DNA of 64,000 nt from Nocardia sp. CNY236 (GCF_000482385.1 NZ_AXVD01000003.1:1-64000); one strand, 5' to 3'. Shown: positions 9,071 to 32,672, numbered from the stretch's first letter. Made by a program: numbers and translations. The notes: generated by a model not told the origin, from the sequence alone.

Positions 9071-9888
9071 CACTGCCTCCTCGACGCCAGCCGGACCGTC
9101 ATCGGCACGCAGACGGCCAGGATGCCCAGCGTCCAGACCACCGGCGGCGCCACCAGCGACCACTTCACCGACTCCACACCGGAGGTCGTGTCGCCGGCGA
9201 ATGCGCGCAGCGCGATCGCCCACTGCGAAACCGGTTGATTGCGCACGAAGGGTTGGACCCACGGCGGAAACTGATCTGCCGGCGCGAGTCCGGTCGACAG
9301 CAGTCCGAAGATCAGCGGCGGCAGTACCAGCGCCTGTGCGGTCCCCTCCGGACTGCGTGACATCGTCCCGATCACATCTCCGCTCAGAATCAGCGCGATC
9401 CCGATCAGCAGCGAGAACAACAGGAAGCCCATCGTGTGCACCAGATCGAGATGGAAGCGGAATCCGATGACGTGCCCGCAGACCAGTGCGGTGAGCAGCG
9501 CGATGGTCAGGCGGAAGACGTTGCCCGACACGCGTGCGGCCACCGGGACCAGCGGACCGATCGGCATCGCCCCGAATCGCCGGTCGAGTCCGCTGACCGA
9601 ATCGGTAGCAGCCCGGAATGCCGCGGACACCGCTGTGAACGCGGCGGCTTGCAGAATCACCAGCGGCATCATGAACTGTGCGTAACTGCTGAATCCCGTG
9701 CCGATGAAGGTCATGATGGTTTTCAGCGGCAGGTAGAAACTCACGGTGAACACCGCGGGCGCCAGCACCGAGGTCAGAACCTCGCCGGTGCGCAGTGAGG
9801 GCACGATCAGCCGTGTGGTCAGCACCCACCACTGCTGTGGTGGCCTGGGTGTGGCACGGGTCGGGCTGAGCCATAGTGCGGCGGTCAC
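9070..9888 (-). CDS. ABC-2 type (DrrB-like) exporter permease
   Basis: 272 residues, with the ATG at 9888 overlapping the ATPase stop by 4 bp. The N-terminal soluble part contains LTTRLIVPSLRTGEVLTSVL, followed by about six hydrophobic segments. STGLAPADQFPPWVQPFVRNQPVS matches the DrrB/NodJ-type loop before the last helix. It resembles DrrB of daunorubicin and mycobacterial PDIM exporters. Translationally coupled to both neighbours, so stoichiometric expression with the ATPase and the second permease is expected. Substrate inferred from the operon to be the NRPS product. Confidence 0.85.
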   Translation of the reverse strand: MTAALWLSPTRATPRPPQQWWVLTTRLIVPSLRTGEVLTSVLAPAVFTVSFYLPLKTIMTFIGTGFSSYAQFMMPLVILQAAAFTAVSAAFRAATDSVSGLDRRFGAMPIGPLVPVAARVSGNVFRLTIALLTALVCGHVIGFRFHLDLVHTMGFLLFSLLIGIALILSGDVIGTMSRSPEGTAQALVLPPLIFGLLSTGLAPADQFPPWVQPFVRNQPVSQWAIALRAFAGDTTSGVESVKWSLVAPPVVWTLGILAVCVPMTVRLASRRQ

Positions 9889-10867
9889 GACACGACCTCC
9901 GGTTGCACGGCCTCCGGCGTTGTCGCCAAATGCCCGGTCAGCTGGAGGAAGACGTCATCGAGCGAGGGTCGGCGCAGCGCGATGTCCACCAGTTCCATAC
10001 CAGCGCTGTCGAGGCGGCGCAGTGCTTCGGCGAGTGTCCTGGCTCCATCGGGTGCCGGAATGGTGATCCGATCGGACTCGGTGGTGAGTGTGGCCCGGTT
10101 CTCCGGCGGCAGAAGCGAATCCAGCGCTGCGGCGATGGCCGGCATATCCTTCAGCTCCAAAGGAACCACCTCGCAGTAGCTCCCGCCGGTACGTGCCTTC
10201 AGTTCGTCGGCAGTGCCGCGCGCGATCACCACTCCGTGATCGATGACGATGATTCGGTCGCTGAGTGCATCCGCCTCCTCGAGATATTGTGTCGTGAGCA
10301 GAGTGGTGATCCCCGCTTTCTTGAATCCGGCCACCACATCCCACACCCCTTGCCTGCTCCGCGGATCCAAACCGGTGGTTGGTTCGTCCAGGAACACCAC
10401 GTCCGGCCGGACGACGAGTCCACATGCGATGTCGATCCGCCGGCGCATGCCACCGGAGTAGGTGCCCACTCGTCGTCCGGCGGCGCGTTCGAGATCGAAT
10501 TCCCCGAGCAGTTCATGCGCCCGGATGCGAGCTTCCCGTTTGCGCAGGCCCATCAGCCTGGCGAACATCACCAGATTCTCGTAGCCGCTGAGCATGTCGT
10601 CGAGCGCGGCGTGTTGTCCGGTCAGCATGATGCGCCGGCGCACCGCCGCGGGGTCGGCGACCACATCGTGTCCCGCCACCAGAGCTCGGCCGTGATCCGG
10701 TCGGATCAGAGTGGCCAGAATATCGACCGTCGTGGTCTTGCCCGCGCCGTTCGGTCCGAGAACGCCGAGCACCTCACCGGGCTCGGCCGAGAAGTCGACC
10801 CCACGCAAAGCCTGGACTGCGCCGAACGACTTCTCGAGCCGCTCGACGACAACTCCTCGATCAGAGT

Positions 10868-10871
<4 letters not shown>
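9885..10871 (-). CDS. Daunorubicin-resistance-type (DrrA) ABC transporter ATPase
   Basis: 328 residues. Walker [11 protein letters not shown] (about 39-48), Q-loop [13 protein letters not shown], signature [12 protein letters not shown], Walker [17 protein letters not shown] and the switch-region TTQYLEEAD are all intact. A C-terminal extension ([20 protein letters not shown]) is typical of the DrrA family. The start ATG at 10871 overlaps the NRPS stop (ATGA), and its stop overlaps the next permease. So NRPS, ATPase and two permeases form one tightly coupled unit. It powers export across the cytoplasmic membrane; self-resistance or secretion of the peptide is the obvious role by context. Confidence 0.92.
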
Positions 10872-24211
<13,340 letters not shown>

Positions 24212-24275
24212 GAGGTGTCCTACATTGCGACTGCGTCGGGGATGTCGTCGCAAACCGACTGTCCACAGCTATCGC

Positions 24276-24292
24276 GGTAGTACTGACCTACC
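24276..24292. promoter_or_regulatory. Inverted repeat upstream of the NRPS, candidate operator
   Basis: GGTAG (24276-24280), seven bases, CTACC (24288-24292), about 65 bp upstream of the NRPS start, in the 325-nt gap between fecB and the NRPS. The rest of the gap holds no gene, only the fecB stop-codon repeats at its far end. No regulator gene of the cluster is evident. The match to an IdeR/DmdR iron box is poor. Confidence 0.3.
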
Positions 24293-24491
24293 TGCCGCCG
24301 CACAACACGCTATATGTCAATTCTGGACCGAAACTGCTGCGTTGTGGAGGTATCGCGCAGAAGACCTCGGTGATCGGTACGGTGGCCGCGCCGATCTCAT
24401 GGACTCTTCCCCGTGACCTGGGTCCGCGACAGCACCCCCAGCGTTGGTCGGCGCCCTCCCTGGGTGCGGGAATCCGCACCCAGGTGTCGTG

Positions 24492-24554
24492 CGCTCAGTC
24501 GGTCACATATCCCGCTCAGTCGTTGACGTATTTCGCTCAGTCGGTCACATATCC
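24492..24554 (-). repeat. 21-nt tandem repeat, three units, spanning the fecB stop codon
   Basis: Units at 24534-24554 (containing the fecB stop), 24513-24533 and 24492-24512 on the fecB strand. Units one and three are identical; the middle one is diverged. In the fecB frame each unit ends with a stop: GYVTD-stop, KYVND-stop, GYVTD-stop. So two extra in-phase stop-bearing copies follow the gene. Confidence 0.92.
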
Positions 24555-25607
24555 ATTGAGCGTTGTGCGCAAATCGGTGAGCAGTGCTCGCGCGGCAGTG
24601 AGGCCGTCGCCGTGCCAGACGGTGTCGTCGACGACGAATACTCGGTGATCGGCGGCAGCGCCGAGTTCCTGCCATTCGTCGGTGCGCATCACGGCCTCGC
24701 CGCGCAGACTCCCATCGGGGCCGGCGAGAACCACATAGATCACATCGCCTTCGGCTTTCGTGGCGAACTCGTGCACCGGTACGTCGAACGACGTGCCTCG
24801 CTGCGCAGTCGGCCGCTGCACGCCGACGTCACCGAGCACGTGGCCGGAGAAACTGTCGCTGCCCTGCACCCGATTGTCCTCAGCGGTGAATCGGATGACC
24901 GAGGCCTGAGTTTGCTCGGCCGCGAGCGTGATGCCGGTCTCGTCGGCCTCGGAGCGATAGTTTCGCAGTGCTTCTTCCGCAGCGCGGGAGCGCCCCATCC
25001 CGGCTGCGTACGTGGTGAATTTCGACTGCCAGTCGGGTGCGCCGACCAGGACAGTGGGCGCGATGGCTGCCAGGTCGGTGAAGTTCGCTGCGCCGGTAGA
25101 GTTTTCGCCCAGAATGAGATCCGGCCGCAGTTCGGCGATGCGGGCCGGATCGGGCTGTGTCGTCGGCCCGATGCCCGGAATGCGCAGCACGCCGTTTCCG
25201 AGGTAGGCCGGGTACGGGCTCGGCCCGTCGACGGTCGCCGCGCCGACCACCCGCTCCCACAGGCCGAGGGCGCACGCGGCGTCCAGTGCGGAGGTGGTCA
25301 ATGCGACGATGCGTTGCGGGTCGGCCGGCACCTGAGTGACACCCGCGTCGTGGGTGACGCTGTGGGTGGCGACGTCGGCCGCGTCGGGTGCGCTCGGCAG
25401 CGGGCATGCCCGAGTCGTGTCGCGCTGCAGACCGACGACGCCCGCACCCGCGATGTTCGTCGTGGTTCGCACGATCGAAGCGGAGTCGTCCTCGGTTGTC
25501 GCGCACCCGGCGGCGATCAGCACGGCACACCCGAGCGCCAGCGCCCGCAGCCGGCGACGGATCGGGCGAATTCGAGTGCGCTGCTGCATCGCGTCGCTCA
25601 CCGGCAT
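24537..25607 (-). CDS. fecB: FecB-like periplasmic/surface iron-chelate (siderophore/heme) binding lipoprotein
   Basis: Start placed at ATG 25607 (356 residues), because the following residues form a basic n-region and a lipoprotein signal, ALALGCAVLIAAGC, with Cys as the lipidated residue. An ATG at 25589 with GGTGAG upstream is also possible, and the frame upstream to 25853 is not protein-like. The mature part is a helical-backbone (TroA-type) solute-binding protein: QRIVALTTSALDAACALGLWERVVG, IAELRPDLILGENSTG and VVDDTVWHGDGLTAARALL. The mycobacterial homologue Rv3044 (FecB), also divergent from ctaD, has been linked to carboxymycobactin and heme binding. It lies upstream of the NRPS on the same strand, but its presence here is ancestral, so no functional link to the NRPS can be assumed. 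Confidence 0.88.
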   Translation of the reverse strand: MPVSDAMQQRTRIRPIRRRLRALALGCAVLIAAGCATTEDDSASIVRTTTNIAGAGVVGLQRDTTRACPLPSAPDAADVATHSVTHDAGVTQVPADPQRIVALTTSALDAACALGLWERVVGAATVDGPSPYPAYLGNGVLRIPGIGPTTQPDPARIAELRPDLILGENSTGAANFTDLAAIAPTVLVGAPDWQSKFTTYAAGMGRSRAAEEALRNYRSEADETGITLAAEQTQASVIRFTAEDNRVQGSDSFSGHVLGDVGVQRPTAQRGTSFDVPVHEFATKAEGDVIYVVLAGPDGSLRGEAVMRTDEWQELGAAADHRVFVVDDTVWHGDGLTAARALLTDLRTTLNGYVTD

Positions 25608-25882
25608 GCGAGTGAGGGTACAGGTGGGCGACTCGACGGCCCGGTCCGTGTCGGGGGCGCCACGCCGTCCGGCAACGGTGGGGCAGATCGGCACCGGAGT
25701 CCCGGTCGCGGCATGCGGCGTGCCGGTCGGTGGCCGGATGCGGGGGAAACCACGGAAATACGACAGAGAGTAGGACCCCTTCGGCCCGCTGTGACGGCAC
25801 GGTCTACGATTCGAAGAGCGCAGCGAACTGTCGTCTGTTCCCAGTGTGGGCATGGATGCGATCAGCGGAGCCTGCGGAGCGA

Positions 25883-25899
25883 CCTAAGGCACCTTTAGG
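25883..25899 (+). promoter_or_regulatory. Small dyad overlapping the ctaD ribosome binding site
   Basis: CCTAAGG (25883-25889), CA, CCTTTAGG (25892-25899) can form a hairpin. Its last bases overlap the Shine-Dalgarno AGGAGG (25897-25902) of ctaD. It could limit translation or bind a protein. Orientation of the arms is opposite to an IdeR box. Confidence 0.3.
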
Positions 25900-25906
25900 A
25901 GGATCA

Positions 25907-27649
25907 GTGACTGCTGTAGAGCCCCAGCCAGTCCCTCAATTGGAAGCGACTCGGCCATATCCGGCTCGGACCGGGCCGAAGGGCTCATTCATCTACAAGA
26001 TGGTGACCACCACCGACCCCAAGGTCTTGGGGGTCATGTACCTGACAACGTCGATGAGCTTCTTCCTCATCGGTGGCTTGATGGCTCTGCTGATGCGCGG
26101 CGAACTGGCGCGGCCCGGTCTGCAGTTCCTGTCGAACGAGCAGTTCAACCAGCTGTTCACCATGCACGGCACGATCATGCTGCTGTTCTATGCGACCGCA
26201 GTGGTGTTCGGTTTCGCCAACCTCATCCTCCCGCTGCAGATCGGCGCTCCCGATGTGGCGTTCCCACGCTTGAACTCGTTGAGCTACTGGCTCTATGCGT
26301 TCGGCGCCACCATGGCGACCGCGGGTTTCGTCACTCCGGGCGGCGCCGCCGACTTCGGCTGGACCGCCTACGTGCCGCTGACCGACATCGTGCACTCTCC
26401 CGGTGTCGGTACCGACCTGTGGATCCTGGGTCTCGGCGTGTCGGGTCTTGGCACCATCCTCGGCGGCGTGAACATGCTGACCACCGTGGTCTGCCTGCGT
26501 GCGCCCGGCATGACGATGTTCCGGATGCCGATCTTCACCTGGAATATCACCGTTACCAGCGTGCTGGTGGTGATGGTCTTCCCGATCCTGACGGCCGCTG
26601 CGTTCGGCCTGGCCTTCGACCGCCACCTCGGCGGCCACATCTTCGACCCGGCGACCGGCGGCATCTTGCTGTTCCAGCACCTGTTCTGGTTCTTCGGTCA
26701 TCCCGAGGTGTACATCATCGCGCTGCCGTTCTTCGGCATCGTGTCGGAGATCTTCCCGGTCTTCTCCCGTAAGCCGATCTTCGGCTACACCACGCTGGTC
26801 TACGCGACTCTCGGTATCGCAGCGTTGTCGGTCGCGGTGTGGGCACACCACATGTACGCCACCGGTGCGGTGCTGTTGCCGTTCTTCTCGCTGATGACCT
26901 TCCTCATCGCGGTTCCCACCGGTGTGAAATTCTTCAACTGGATCGGCACGATGTGGCGCGGTCAGCTGACGTTCGAGTCACCGATGCTGTTCTCGGTCGG
27001 GTTCATCGTCACCTTCCTGTTCGGTGGTTTGTCCGGCGTCATTCTCGCCAGCCCCCCGCTGGACTTCCACGTCACCGAGTCGTACTTCGTGGTCGCCCAC
27101 TTCCACTACGTGCTGTTCGGCACCATCGTGTTCGCGACCTTCGCCGGTATCTACTTCTGGTTCCCGAAGATGACCGGGCGGATGATGGACGAGCGCTTGG
27201 CCAAGTGGCACTTCTGGACCACGCTGATCGGCTTCCACAGCACGTTCCTGGTGCAGCACTGGCTGGGTAACGAGGGCATGCCGCGTCGCTACGCCGACTA
27301 CCTGCCGAGCGACGGCTTCACCACGCTGAACACGATCTCGACGATCGGTTCCTTCGTGCTCGGCGCGTCGATGCTGCCGTTCCTGTGGAATGTGTTCAAG
27401 AGCTACCGCTACGGCGAAGTCGTGACCGTCGACGACCCGTGGGGTTACGGCAACTCGCTGGAGTGGGCCACCAGCTGCCCGCCACCGCGGCACAATTTCT
27501 ATGAGCTGCCACGCATTCGTTCCGAGCGGCCCGCCTTCGAGTTGCACTACCCGCACATGGTTGAGCGGATGCGGGCCGAGGCGCATGTGGGTTGGGGCTC
27601 CAGCCGGCATGTGGCCGAGGTCCATGAGGCAGCCGGATCCAAGAAGTAG
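25907..27649 (+). CDS. ctaD: Cytochrome c oxidase (aa3-type) subunit I
   Basis: 580 residues from GTG 25907, chosen for the perfect AGGAGG (25897-25902) and alignment with the mycobacterial N-terminus ([11 protein letters not shown]). Twelve membrane helices. Heme and copper ligands are visible: MHGTIMLLF (low-spin heme His), [17 protein letters not shown] (Cu-B His and cross-linked Tyr), WAHHMYATG (two Cu-B His) and [12 protein letters not shown] (heme a3 and a His). The catalytic subunit of the terminal oxidase working with the bcc complex in the cytoplasmic membrane. Homologue of Rv3043c. The gene end is duplicated (see the 18-nt repeat). Confidence 0.97.
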   Translation: MTAVEPQPVPQLEATRPYPARTGPKGSFIYKMVTTTDPKVLGVMYLTTSMSFFLIGGLMALLMRGELARPGLQFLSNEQFNQLFTMHGTIMLLFYATAVVFGFANLILPLQIGAPDVAFPRLNSLSYWLYAFGATMATAGFVTPGGAADFGWTAYVPLTDIVHSPGVGTDLWILGLGVSGLGTILGGVNMLTTVVCLRAPGMTMFRMPIFTWNITVTSVLVVMVFPILTAAAFGLAFDRHLGGHIFDPATGGILLFQHLFWFFGHPEVYIIALPFFGIVSEIFPVFSRKPIFGYTTLVYATLGIAALSVAVWAHHMYATGAVLLPFFSLMTFLIAVPTGVKFFNWIGTMWRGQLTFESPMLFSVGFIVTFLFGGLSGVILASPPLDFHVTESYFVVAHFHYVLFGTIVFATFAGIYFWFPKMTGRMMDERLAKWHFWTTLIGFHSTFLVQHWLGNEGMPRRYADYLPSDGFTTLNTISTIGSFVLGASMLPFLWNVFKSYRYGEVVTVDDPWGYGNSLEWATSCPPPRHNFYELPRIRSERPAFELHYPHMVERMRAEAHVGWGSSRHVAEVHEAAGSKK

Positions 27650-27667
27650 GCCGGACCCAAGAAGTAA
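27632..27667 (+). repeat. 18-nt tandem repeat spanning the ctaD stop codon
   Basis: GCCGGATCCAAGAAGTAG (27632-27649, with the ctaD TAG) is followed directly by GCCGGACCCAAGAAGTAA (27650-27667). The second unit keeps the reading phase and ends in its own stop, giving AGSKK-stop, AGPKK-stop. Confidence 0.92.
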
Positions 27668-27719
27668 GCGTGGTCCTCGCCGCGGGGTGGTGACCGGACC
27701 GGTTTCCGCCGCGCCGTAG

Positions 27720-29069
<1,350 letters not shown>

Positions 29070-29077
29070 GTGGTGTG

Positions 29078-29917
29078 ATGACCAGCTCTGTGGGGCGCAA
29101 CGGACTGTCGAGCACTGGCGGAGACCGCGACGGCGATGGAGTCGACGACCACGCTGCGGCACATCCAGCCGTTGCGGCATCGACCCTGGCCGGGTTCGAC
29201 GCCCGGCATGCGGAGTTGTCTCGAGGCTACGGTGGCGCCCGCGATCCCGACGACCCGGACTTGGTGCAGGCGATGCAGATGGTGCTCCATCTGCCCAAGG
29301 ACGATCCACCACCGCGCAGCGCACTACTCGCGGCCGCGGCGTCGGCTGTCGTAGCGCTGTGCTTGGACGAGCGGGTAGGGGCAGGCGGGGTCTGGCGCGA
29401 GCGCTATCTCGCGTGGCGGCGTTCGCGCATTCGTAAGGTCGCGCGACGAGCTCGGGGCGTGAAGTGGCAGGCGAGCCACGCGGTGGATGGCGTCACCATG
29501 GAGGTCGGCAATGCCCAGGCCCGAGCATTGGTTCCAGGGCCGGTGGGCCAGGTGGATCCGCTGATCAAGCGGCTGCAGATCGGCGGCACCGATCTCGAGC
29601 ACGACGATCCCGGTCCTGCGGACCCGGGGGTACCGGTGCTGTGGGTGAACAGCACCCTGGGGATGACGCTGGGGAAGTCGGCCGCGCAGGTGGGCCACGC
29701 GAGCATGTTGCTGGCTGGTGCACTATCGGTCGAGCGGGCACGCAGGTGGGCGGGAATCGGATTCCGCTGCGCGGTCCGCGAAGCCGACTTCAGGCAGTGG
29801 TCGGTTTTGGTCGGACAGGTCGCCGACGGTGCCGCGGTTGCCGTTCGAGATGCCGGATTCACCGAGGTGGCTCCGGATTCGCTGACCGTGATCGCGGTGC
29901 CTGCCCAAGCGTGGTGA
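29078..29917 (+). CDS. PTH2-like peptidyl-tRNA hydrolase family protein
   Basis: 279 residues. The C-terminal about 100 residues match the PTH2 fold: VLWVNSTLGMTLGKSAAQVGHASMLLAG has the conserved G-K-x-A-A-Q-x-x-H-A core, and ends DSLTVIAVPAQ. The N-terminal about 150 residues (FDARHAELSRGYGGARDPDDPD and a helical, Arg-rich part WRERYLAWRRSRIRKVARRAR) are actinobacterial additions without known role. ATG 29078 was preferred to the adjoining GTG 29075. Located between serB and the ABC ATPase, where M. tuberculosis has no gene. Role in releasing stalled peptidyl-tRNA is inferred from the fold only. Confidence 0.75.
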   Translation: MTSSVGRNGLSSTGGDRDGDGVDDHAAAHPAVAASTLAGFDARHAELSRGYGGARDPDDPDLVQAMQMVLHLPKDDPPPRSALLAAAASAVVALCLDERVGAGGVWRERYLAWRRSRIRKVARRARGVKWQASHAVDGVTMEVGNAQARALVPGPVGQVDPLIKRLQIGGTDLEHDDPGPADPGVPVLWVNSTLGMTLGKSAAQVGHASMLLAGALSVERARRWAGIGFRCAVREADFRQWSVLVGQVADGAAVAVRDAGFTEVAPDSLTVIAVPAQAW

Positions 29918-30039
29918 CCAGGCGTACCGCACGTCCACGGTCGCGTCGACTTCGGAGGCGCGGCGGCTTCGGGAGCGGGTCGAGCGCCCGAACTCGGGAT
30001 GCCTCCTGTGTTGACGTGTGCCCCTACGGGTGAGCCAAG

Positions 30040-30873
30040 ATGGAGCGCGTGCCGCAACCGGATCCCGATTTGCTCATCGATTTCACCGACGTGACCGTTC
30101 GACGCTCGGGCCACACGCTGGTCGGCCCAGTCACCTGGCAGGTCGAGCTCGACGAACGTTGGGTCGTGCTCGGACCCAACGGTGCGGGCAAGACTTCGCT
30201 ACTGCGGATGGCTGCCGCCGAGATGCATCCCACCGCTGGCATCGCCCACCTACTCGGGGAGCGGGTCGGCAAAGTGGATGTCAGCGAGCTGCGTCCGCGC
30301 ATCGGCTTGTCCTCGGCCGCGGTGGCCAGCCGGGTTCCGCTCGACGAGAAAGTCGCCGACCTGGTGGTCTCCGCGGGATACGCGGTGCTGGGTCGCTGGC
30401 GGGAGCGCTATGACGATGTGGATACCGATCGCGCGATCGACATGCTGGAAAGCCTTGGCGCCGAGCATCTGTCCGAGCGCACGTATGGGACGTTGTCGGA
30501 GGGCGAGCGCAAGCGGGTGCTCATCGCGCGCGCGCTGATGACCGATCCGGAGCTGTTGCTGCTCGACGAGCCCGCAGCGGGTTTGGATCTGGGCGGTCGG
30601 GAGGAACTGGTGGAGCGGCTCGGCGATCTCGCCGCCGACCCCAATGCGCCCGCGATCGTCCTCGTCACGCACCATGTCGAGGAGATTCCACCCGGATTCA
30701 CCCACGGGCTGCTGCTGGACGAAGGCGAGGTGGTCGCTGGCGGACTGCTGTCGGATGTGCTCACTGCGGACAACCTCAGCGATGCCTTTCGACAGTCCAT
30801 CGCGCTCCAACGGGTGGACGGCCGGTACTTCGCCCGCCGAGCCCGCCGCGCGGGCCGGCATCGCACCCGCTGA
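30040..30873 (+). CDS. ABC transporter ATP-binding protein (Rv3041c-like)
   Basis: 277 residues. Walker [11 protein letters not shown], signature LSEGERKRVLIARAL, Walker B LLLLDEPAAGLDLGG and switch His VLVTHHVEEIPPGF are intact. It follows the M. tuberculosis Rv3041c protein closely along its length, including VVSAGYAVLGRWRERYDDVD and the C-terminal VDGRYFARR. There is no cognate permease nearby, as in mycobacteria. ModF/YlmA-type soluble ATPases of this kind have unknown targets. Start ATG 30040 lacks a strong ribosome binding site. The last 11 codons form the first unit of a tandem repeat that continues past the stop. Confidence 0.9.
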   Translation: MERVPQPDPDLLIDFTDVTVRRSGHTLVGPVTWQVELDERWVVLGPNGAGKTSLLRMAAAEMHPTAGIAHLLGERVGKVDVSELRPRIGLSSAAVASRVPLDEKVADLVVSAGYAVLGRWRERYDDVDTDRAIDMLESLGAEHLSERTYGTLSEGERKRVLIARALMTDPELLLLDEPAAGLDLGGREELVERLGDLAADPNAPAIVLVTHHVEEIPPGFTHGLLLDEGEVVAGGLLSDVLTADNLSDAFRQSIALQRVDGRYFARRARRAGRHRTR

Positions 30874-30938
30874 GCCCGCCGCGCGGGCCGGCATGGCACC
30901 CGCTGAGCCCGCCGCGCGGCCGGCATCGCACCCGCTGA
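30841..30938 (+). repeat. 33-nt tandem repeat, three units, spanning the ABC ATPase stop codon
   Basis: Unit 1 (30841-30873) encodes the last ten residues ARRAGRHRTR and the TGA. Unit 2 (30874-30906) differs at one base and ends with an in-phase TGA. Unit 3 (30907-30938) has lost one base, so it drops out of phase but keeps TGA. The units are very GC-rich with internal GCGCGGGCC dyads. Confidence 0.95.
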
Positions 30939-30985
30939 GCCGTCGGACGTTCCGGCGCCTACCAAGCACGCGTTAGGGTGCAAGG

Positions 30986-31825
30986 GTGAGTGACACAGAA
31001 GCACAGCATGCGGCTGCGCCGCACCCGCCGGCCCCCAAGGACGCGTCGACGGTGATGCTCGTGCGCGACGGCGCGAACGGCCCGGAGATCTTCTTGCAGC
31101 GGCGGTCGGGTGCGATGGCCTTCGCGGCGGGAATGACCGTGTTTCCCGGCGGTGGCGTCGACCCGTCCGATGGCACCGCCGAGATCGCGTGGGCCGGTCC
31201 CGAGCCCGCGTGGTGGGCCCAACGATTCGCGACCACCGAGCCCAGGGCCAAGGCACTGGTGTGTGCCGCGGTACGCGAGACATTCGAGGAATGTGGCGTG
31301 CTCTTGGCCGGCCCCACCGCTGAGGGCGTGGTCTCCGACAGCGTCGGTCATCGAGCTGTTCGCGACCGTCTGGAACGCAGGGAACTGTCCTTGGCGGCGT
31401 TCCTCGCCGAGCAGCAGTTGGTGTTGCGCGCCGACCTGTTGCGGCCGTGGGCGAATTGGATCACCCCGGTGATCGAGTCGCGCCGCTACGACACACGGTT
31501 CTTCGTCGCCGTGGTCCCGGAGGGACAACGTGCGGATGGCGCCACGTCGGAGGCGGTGGAGGTGCGCTGGCGTACTCCCGCCGAGGCGCTGGCGCGCTGG
31601 CGTTCCGGTACGGACGTCCTGCTGCCACCGACCTGGGCTCAATTGGTCGCGCTCGGCGAGTTCGGCTCCACGGCCGATATTCTGGCCGCGCAGCGGGTGA
31701 TCGACCCGATTCTGCCGGTATTGGCCGAGGCCGATGGCAAGCAGCTGCTGTCCTTCCCGGACAACGAGCGGTACTTCGCCGATCTTCCGGATATCGGCCG
31801 GCTCCAGGGTTCTGTGGGCACCTGA
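30986..31825 (+). CDS. NUDIX hydrolase domain protein (Rv3040c-like)
   Basis: 279 residues from GTG 30986. N-terminal DASTVMLVRDG and IFLQRRSGAMAFAAGMTVFPGG lead into a degenerate, interrupted NUDIX box: GGGVD, a long insertion, then AAVRETFEECGVLL with the R-E-x-x-E-E core. This arrangement is usual for the RNU/NUDT19-like CoA-hydrolase subgroup. It sits directly before an enoyl-CoA hydratase gene, which suits an acyl-CoA or CoA pyrophosphatase role, but the substrate is not proven. The counterpart in M. tuberculosis is Rv3040c, next to echA17. Confidence 0.85.
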   Translation: MSDTEAQHAAAPHPPAPKDASTVMLVRDGANGPEIFLQRRSGAMAFAAGMTVFPGGGVDPSDGTAEIAWAGPEPAWWAQRFATTEPRAKALVCAAVRETFEECGVLLAGPTAEGVVSDSVGHRAVRDRLERRELSLAAFLAEQQLVLRADLLRPWANWITPVIESRRYDTRFFVAVVPEGQRADGATSEAVEVRWRTPAEALARWRSGTDVLLPPTWAQLVALGEFGSTADILAAQRVIDPILPVLAEADGKQLLSFPDNERYFADLPDIGRLQGSVGT

Positions 31826-31859
31826 ACGGTTGCGAGGCAGCGCGGTAGCGTGGCCTTCC

Positions 31860-32636
31860 ATGGCTGAATTCGTGACCTTGGAGTTGCCCGAGGGTCAGGC
31901 CGCGCGGCGCGTGGCAGTCCTTCGGATCGCCCGCCCGCCGATGAACTTGCTGAACGTGCAGCTGGCGCGTGAACTGGCCGAGGCGGCGGAGGCGGTCGCG
32001 GGAGATCCGGGCGTCGCCGCGCTGGTCGTGTACGGCGACGAGCGGGTGTTTTCGGCAGGCGACGACCTGACCGAGCTGTCCCGATTCGGTGCCGATCACG
32101 CCGGTGCAGTGGCCGCCGATCTGCAGCGCGCCCTCGGATGCCTGGCACGCACCCCGCAACCCACCGTCGCTGCGATCAGCGGCTACTGCCTCGGCGGCGG
32201 GCTCGAATTGGCCCTGGGCGCCGATCGGCGGATCGTCGGCGACAATGTCAAGCTCGGGTTGCCGCAGATCAAGGCAGGTTTGATTCCGCTGGCGGGCATC
32301 CGACGGCTGTCATTGCTGATCGGTGCCGGGCCAGCCAAGGATCTCGTCTACACCGGCCGCTTCGTCGAACCGGACGAGGCCCGCGCGCTGGGCTTGGTCG
32401 ACGAGGTCGTTGCGCCGGACGATGTGTACGCAGCCGCCATGCGCTGGGCACACCAGTTCGTGGACGGACCGGCGCGGGCACTGTCGGCGGCGAAGGCCGT
32501 CTTCGAAGCAGGTCCGCACGGTCTCGATCGCGCACGGACCGAGTGGGCGGCGCTGTTTCTGACCGAGGATCGCCTGATCGGAACGGGTTCCTATCTCGCC
32601 GATGGACCGGGGTCGGCGGAATTCCTGGGGCGATAG
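31860..32636 (+). CDS. Enoyl-CoA hydratase/isomerase family protein (EchA17-like)
   Basis: 258 residues from ATG 31860; the frame extends upstream to 31734 only inside the NUDIX gene. Crotonase fold markers: ARPPMNLLNVQLARELAEA, the oxyanion residues in VFSAGDDLTEL, and SGYCLGGGLELALGADRR, followed by LGLPQIKAGLIPLAGIRRL where the Glu usual at the second catalytic position is replaced in context (LPQIKAG). It probably acts in fatty-acid beta-oxidation (hydration of trans-2-enoyl-CoA) in the cytosol. Counterpart of Rv3039c. It starts 34 bp after the NUDIX stop, so co-transcription is likely. Confidence 0.9.
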   Translation: MAEFVTLELPEGQAARRVAVLRIARPPMNLLNVQLARELAEAAEAVAGDPGVAALVVYGDERVFSAGDDLTELSRFGADHAGAVAADLQRALGCLARTPQPTVAAISGYCLGGGLELALGADRRIVGDNVKLGLPQIKAGLIPLAGIRRLSLLIGAGPAKDLVYTGRFVEPDEARALGLVDEVVAPDDVYAAAMRWAHQFVDGPARALSAAKAVFEAGPHGLDRARTEWAALFLTEDRLIGTGSYLADGPGSAEFLGR

Positions 32637-32672
32637 CGCGCGTCAGCTGGGGATTTGGGTAGGCTGCCGACC

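Noticed and set aside
8252..9874. Single 540-codon permease gene
   Set aside because: The upstream half of this frame is a shadow of the first permease. The TGATG junction at 9068-9072 and the clear domain start give two separate 272-residue permeases.
24254..24300. IdeR/DmdR iron box before the NRPS
   Set aside because: The dyad GGTAG-N7-CTACC lacks the TTAGG-CCTAA arms of the iron box, so iron regulation is not supported by sequence.
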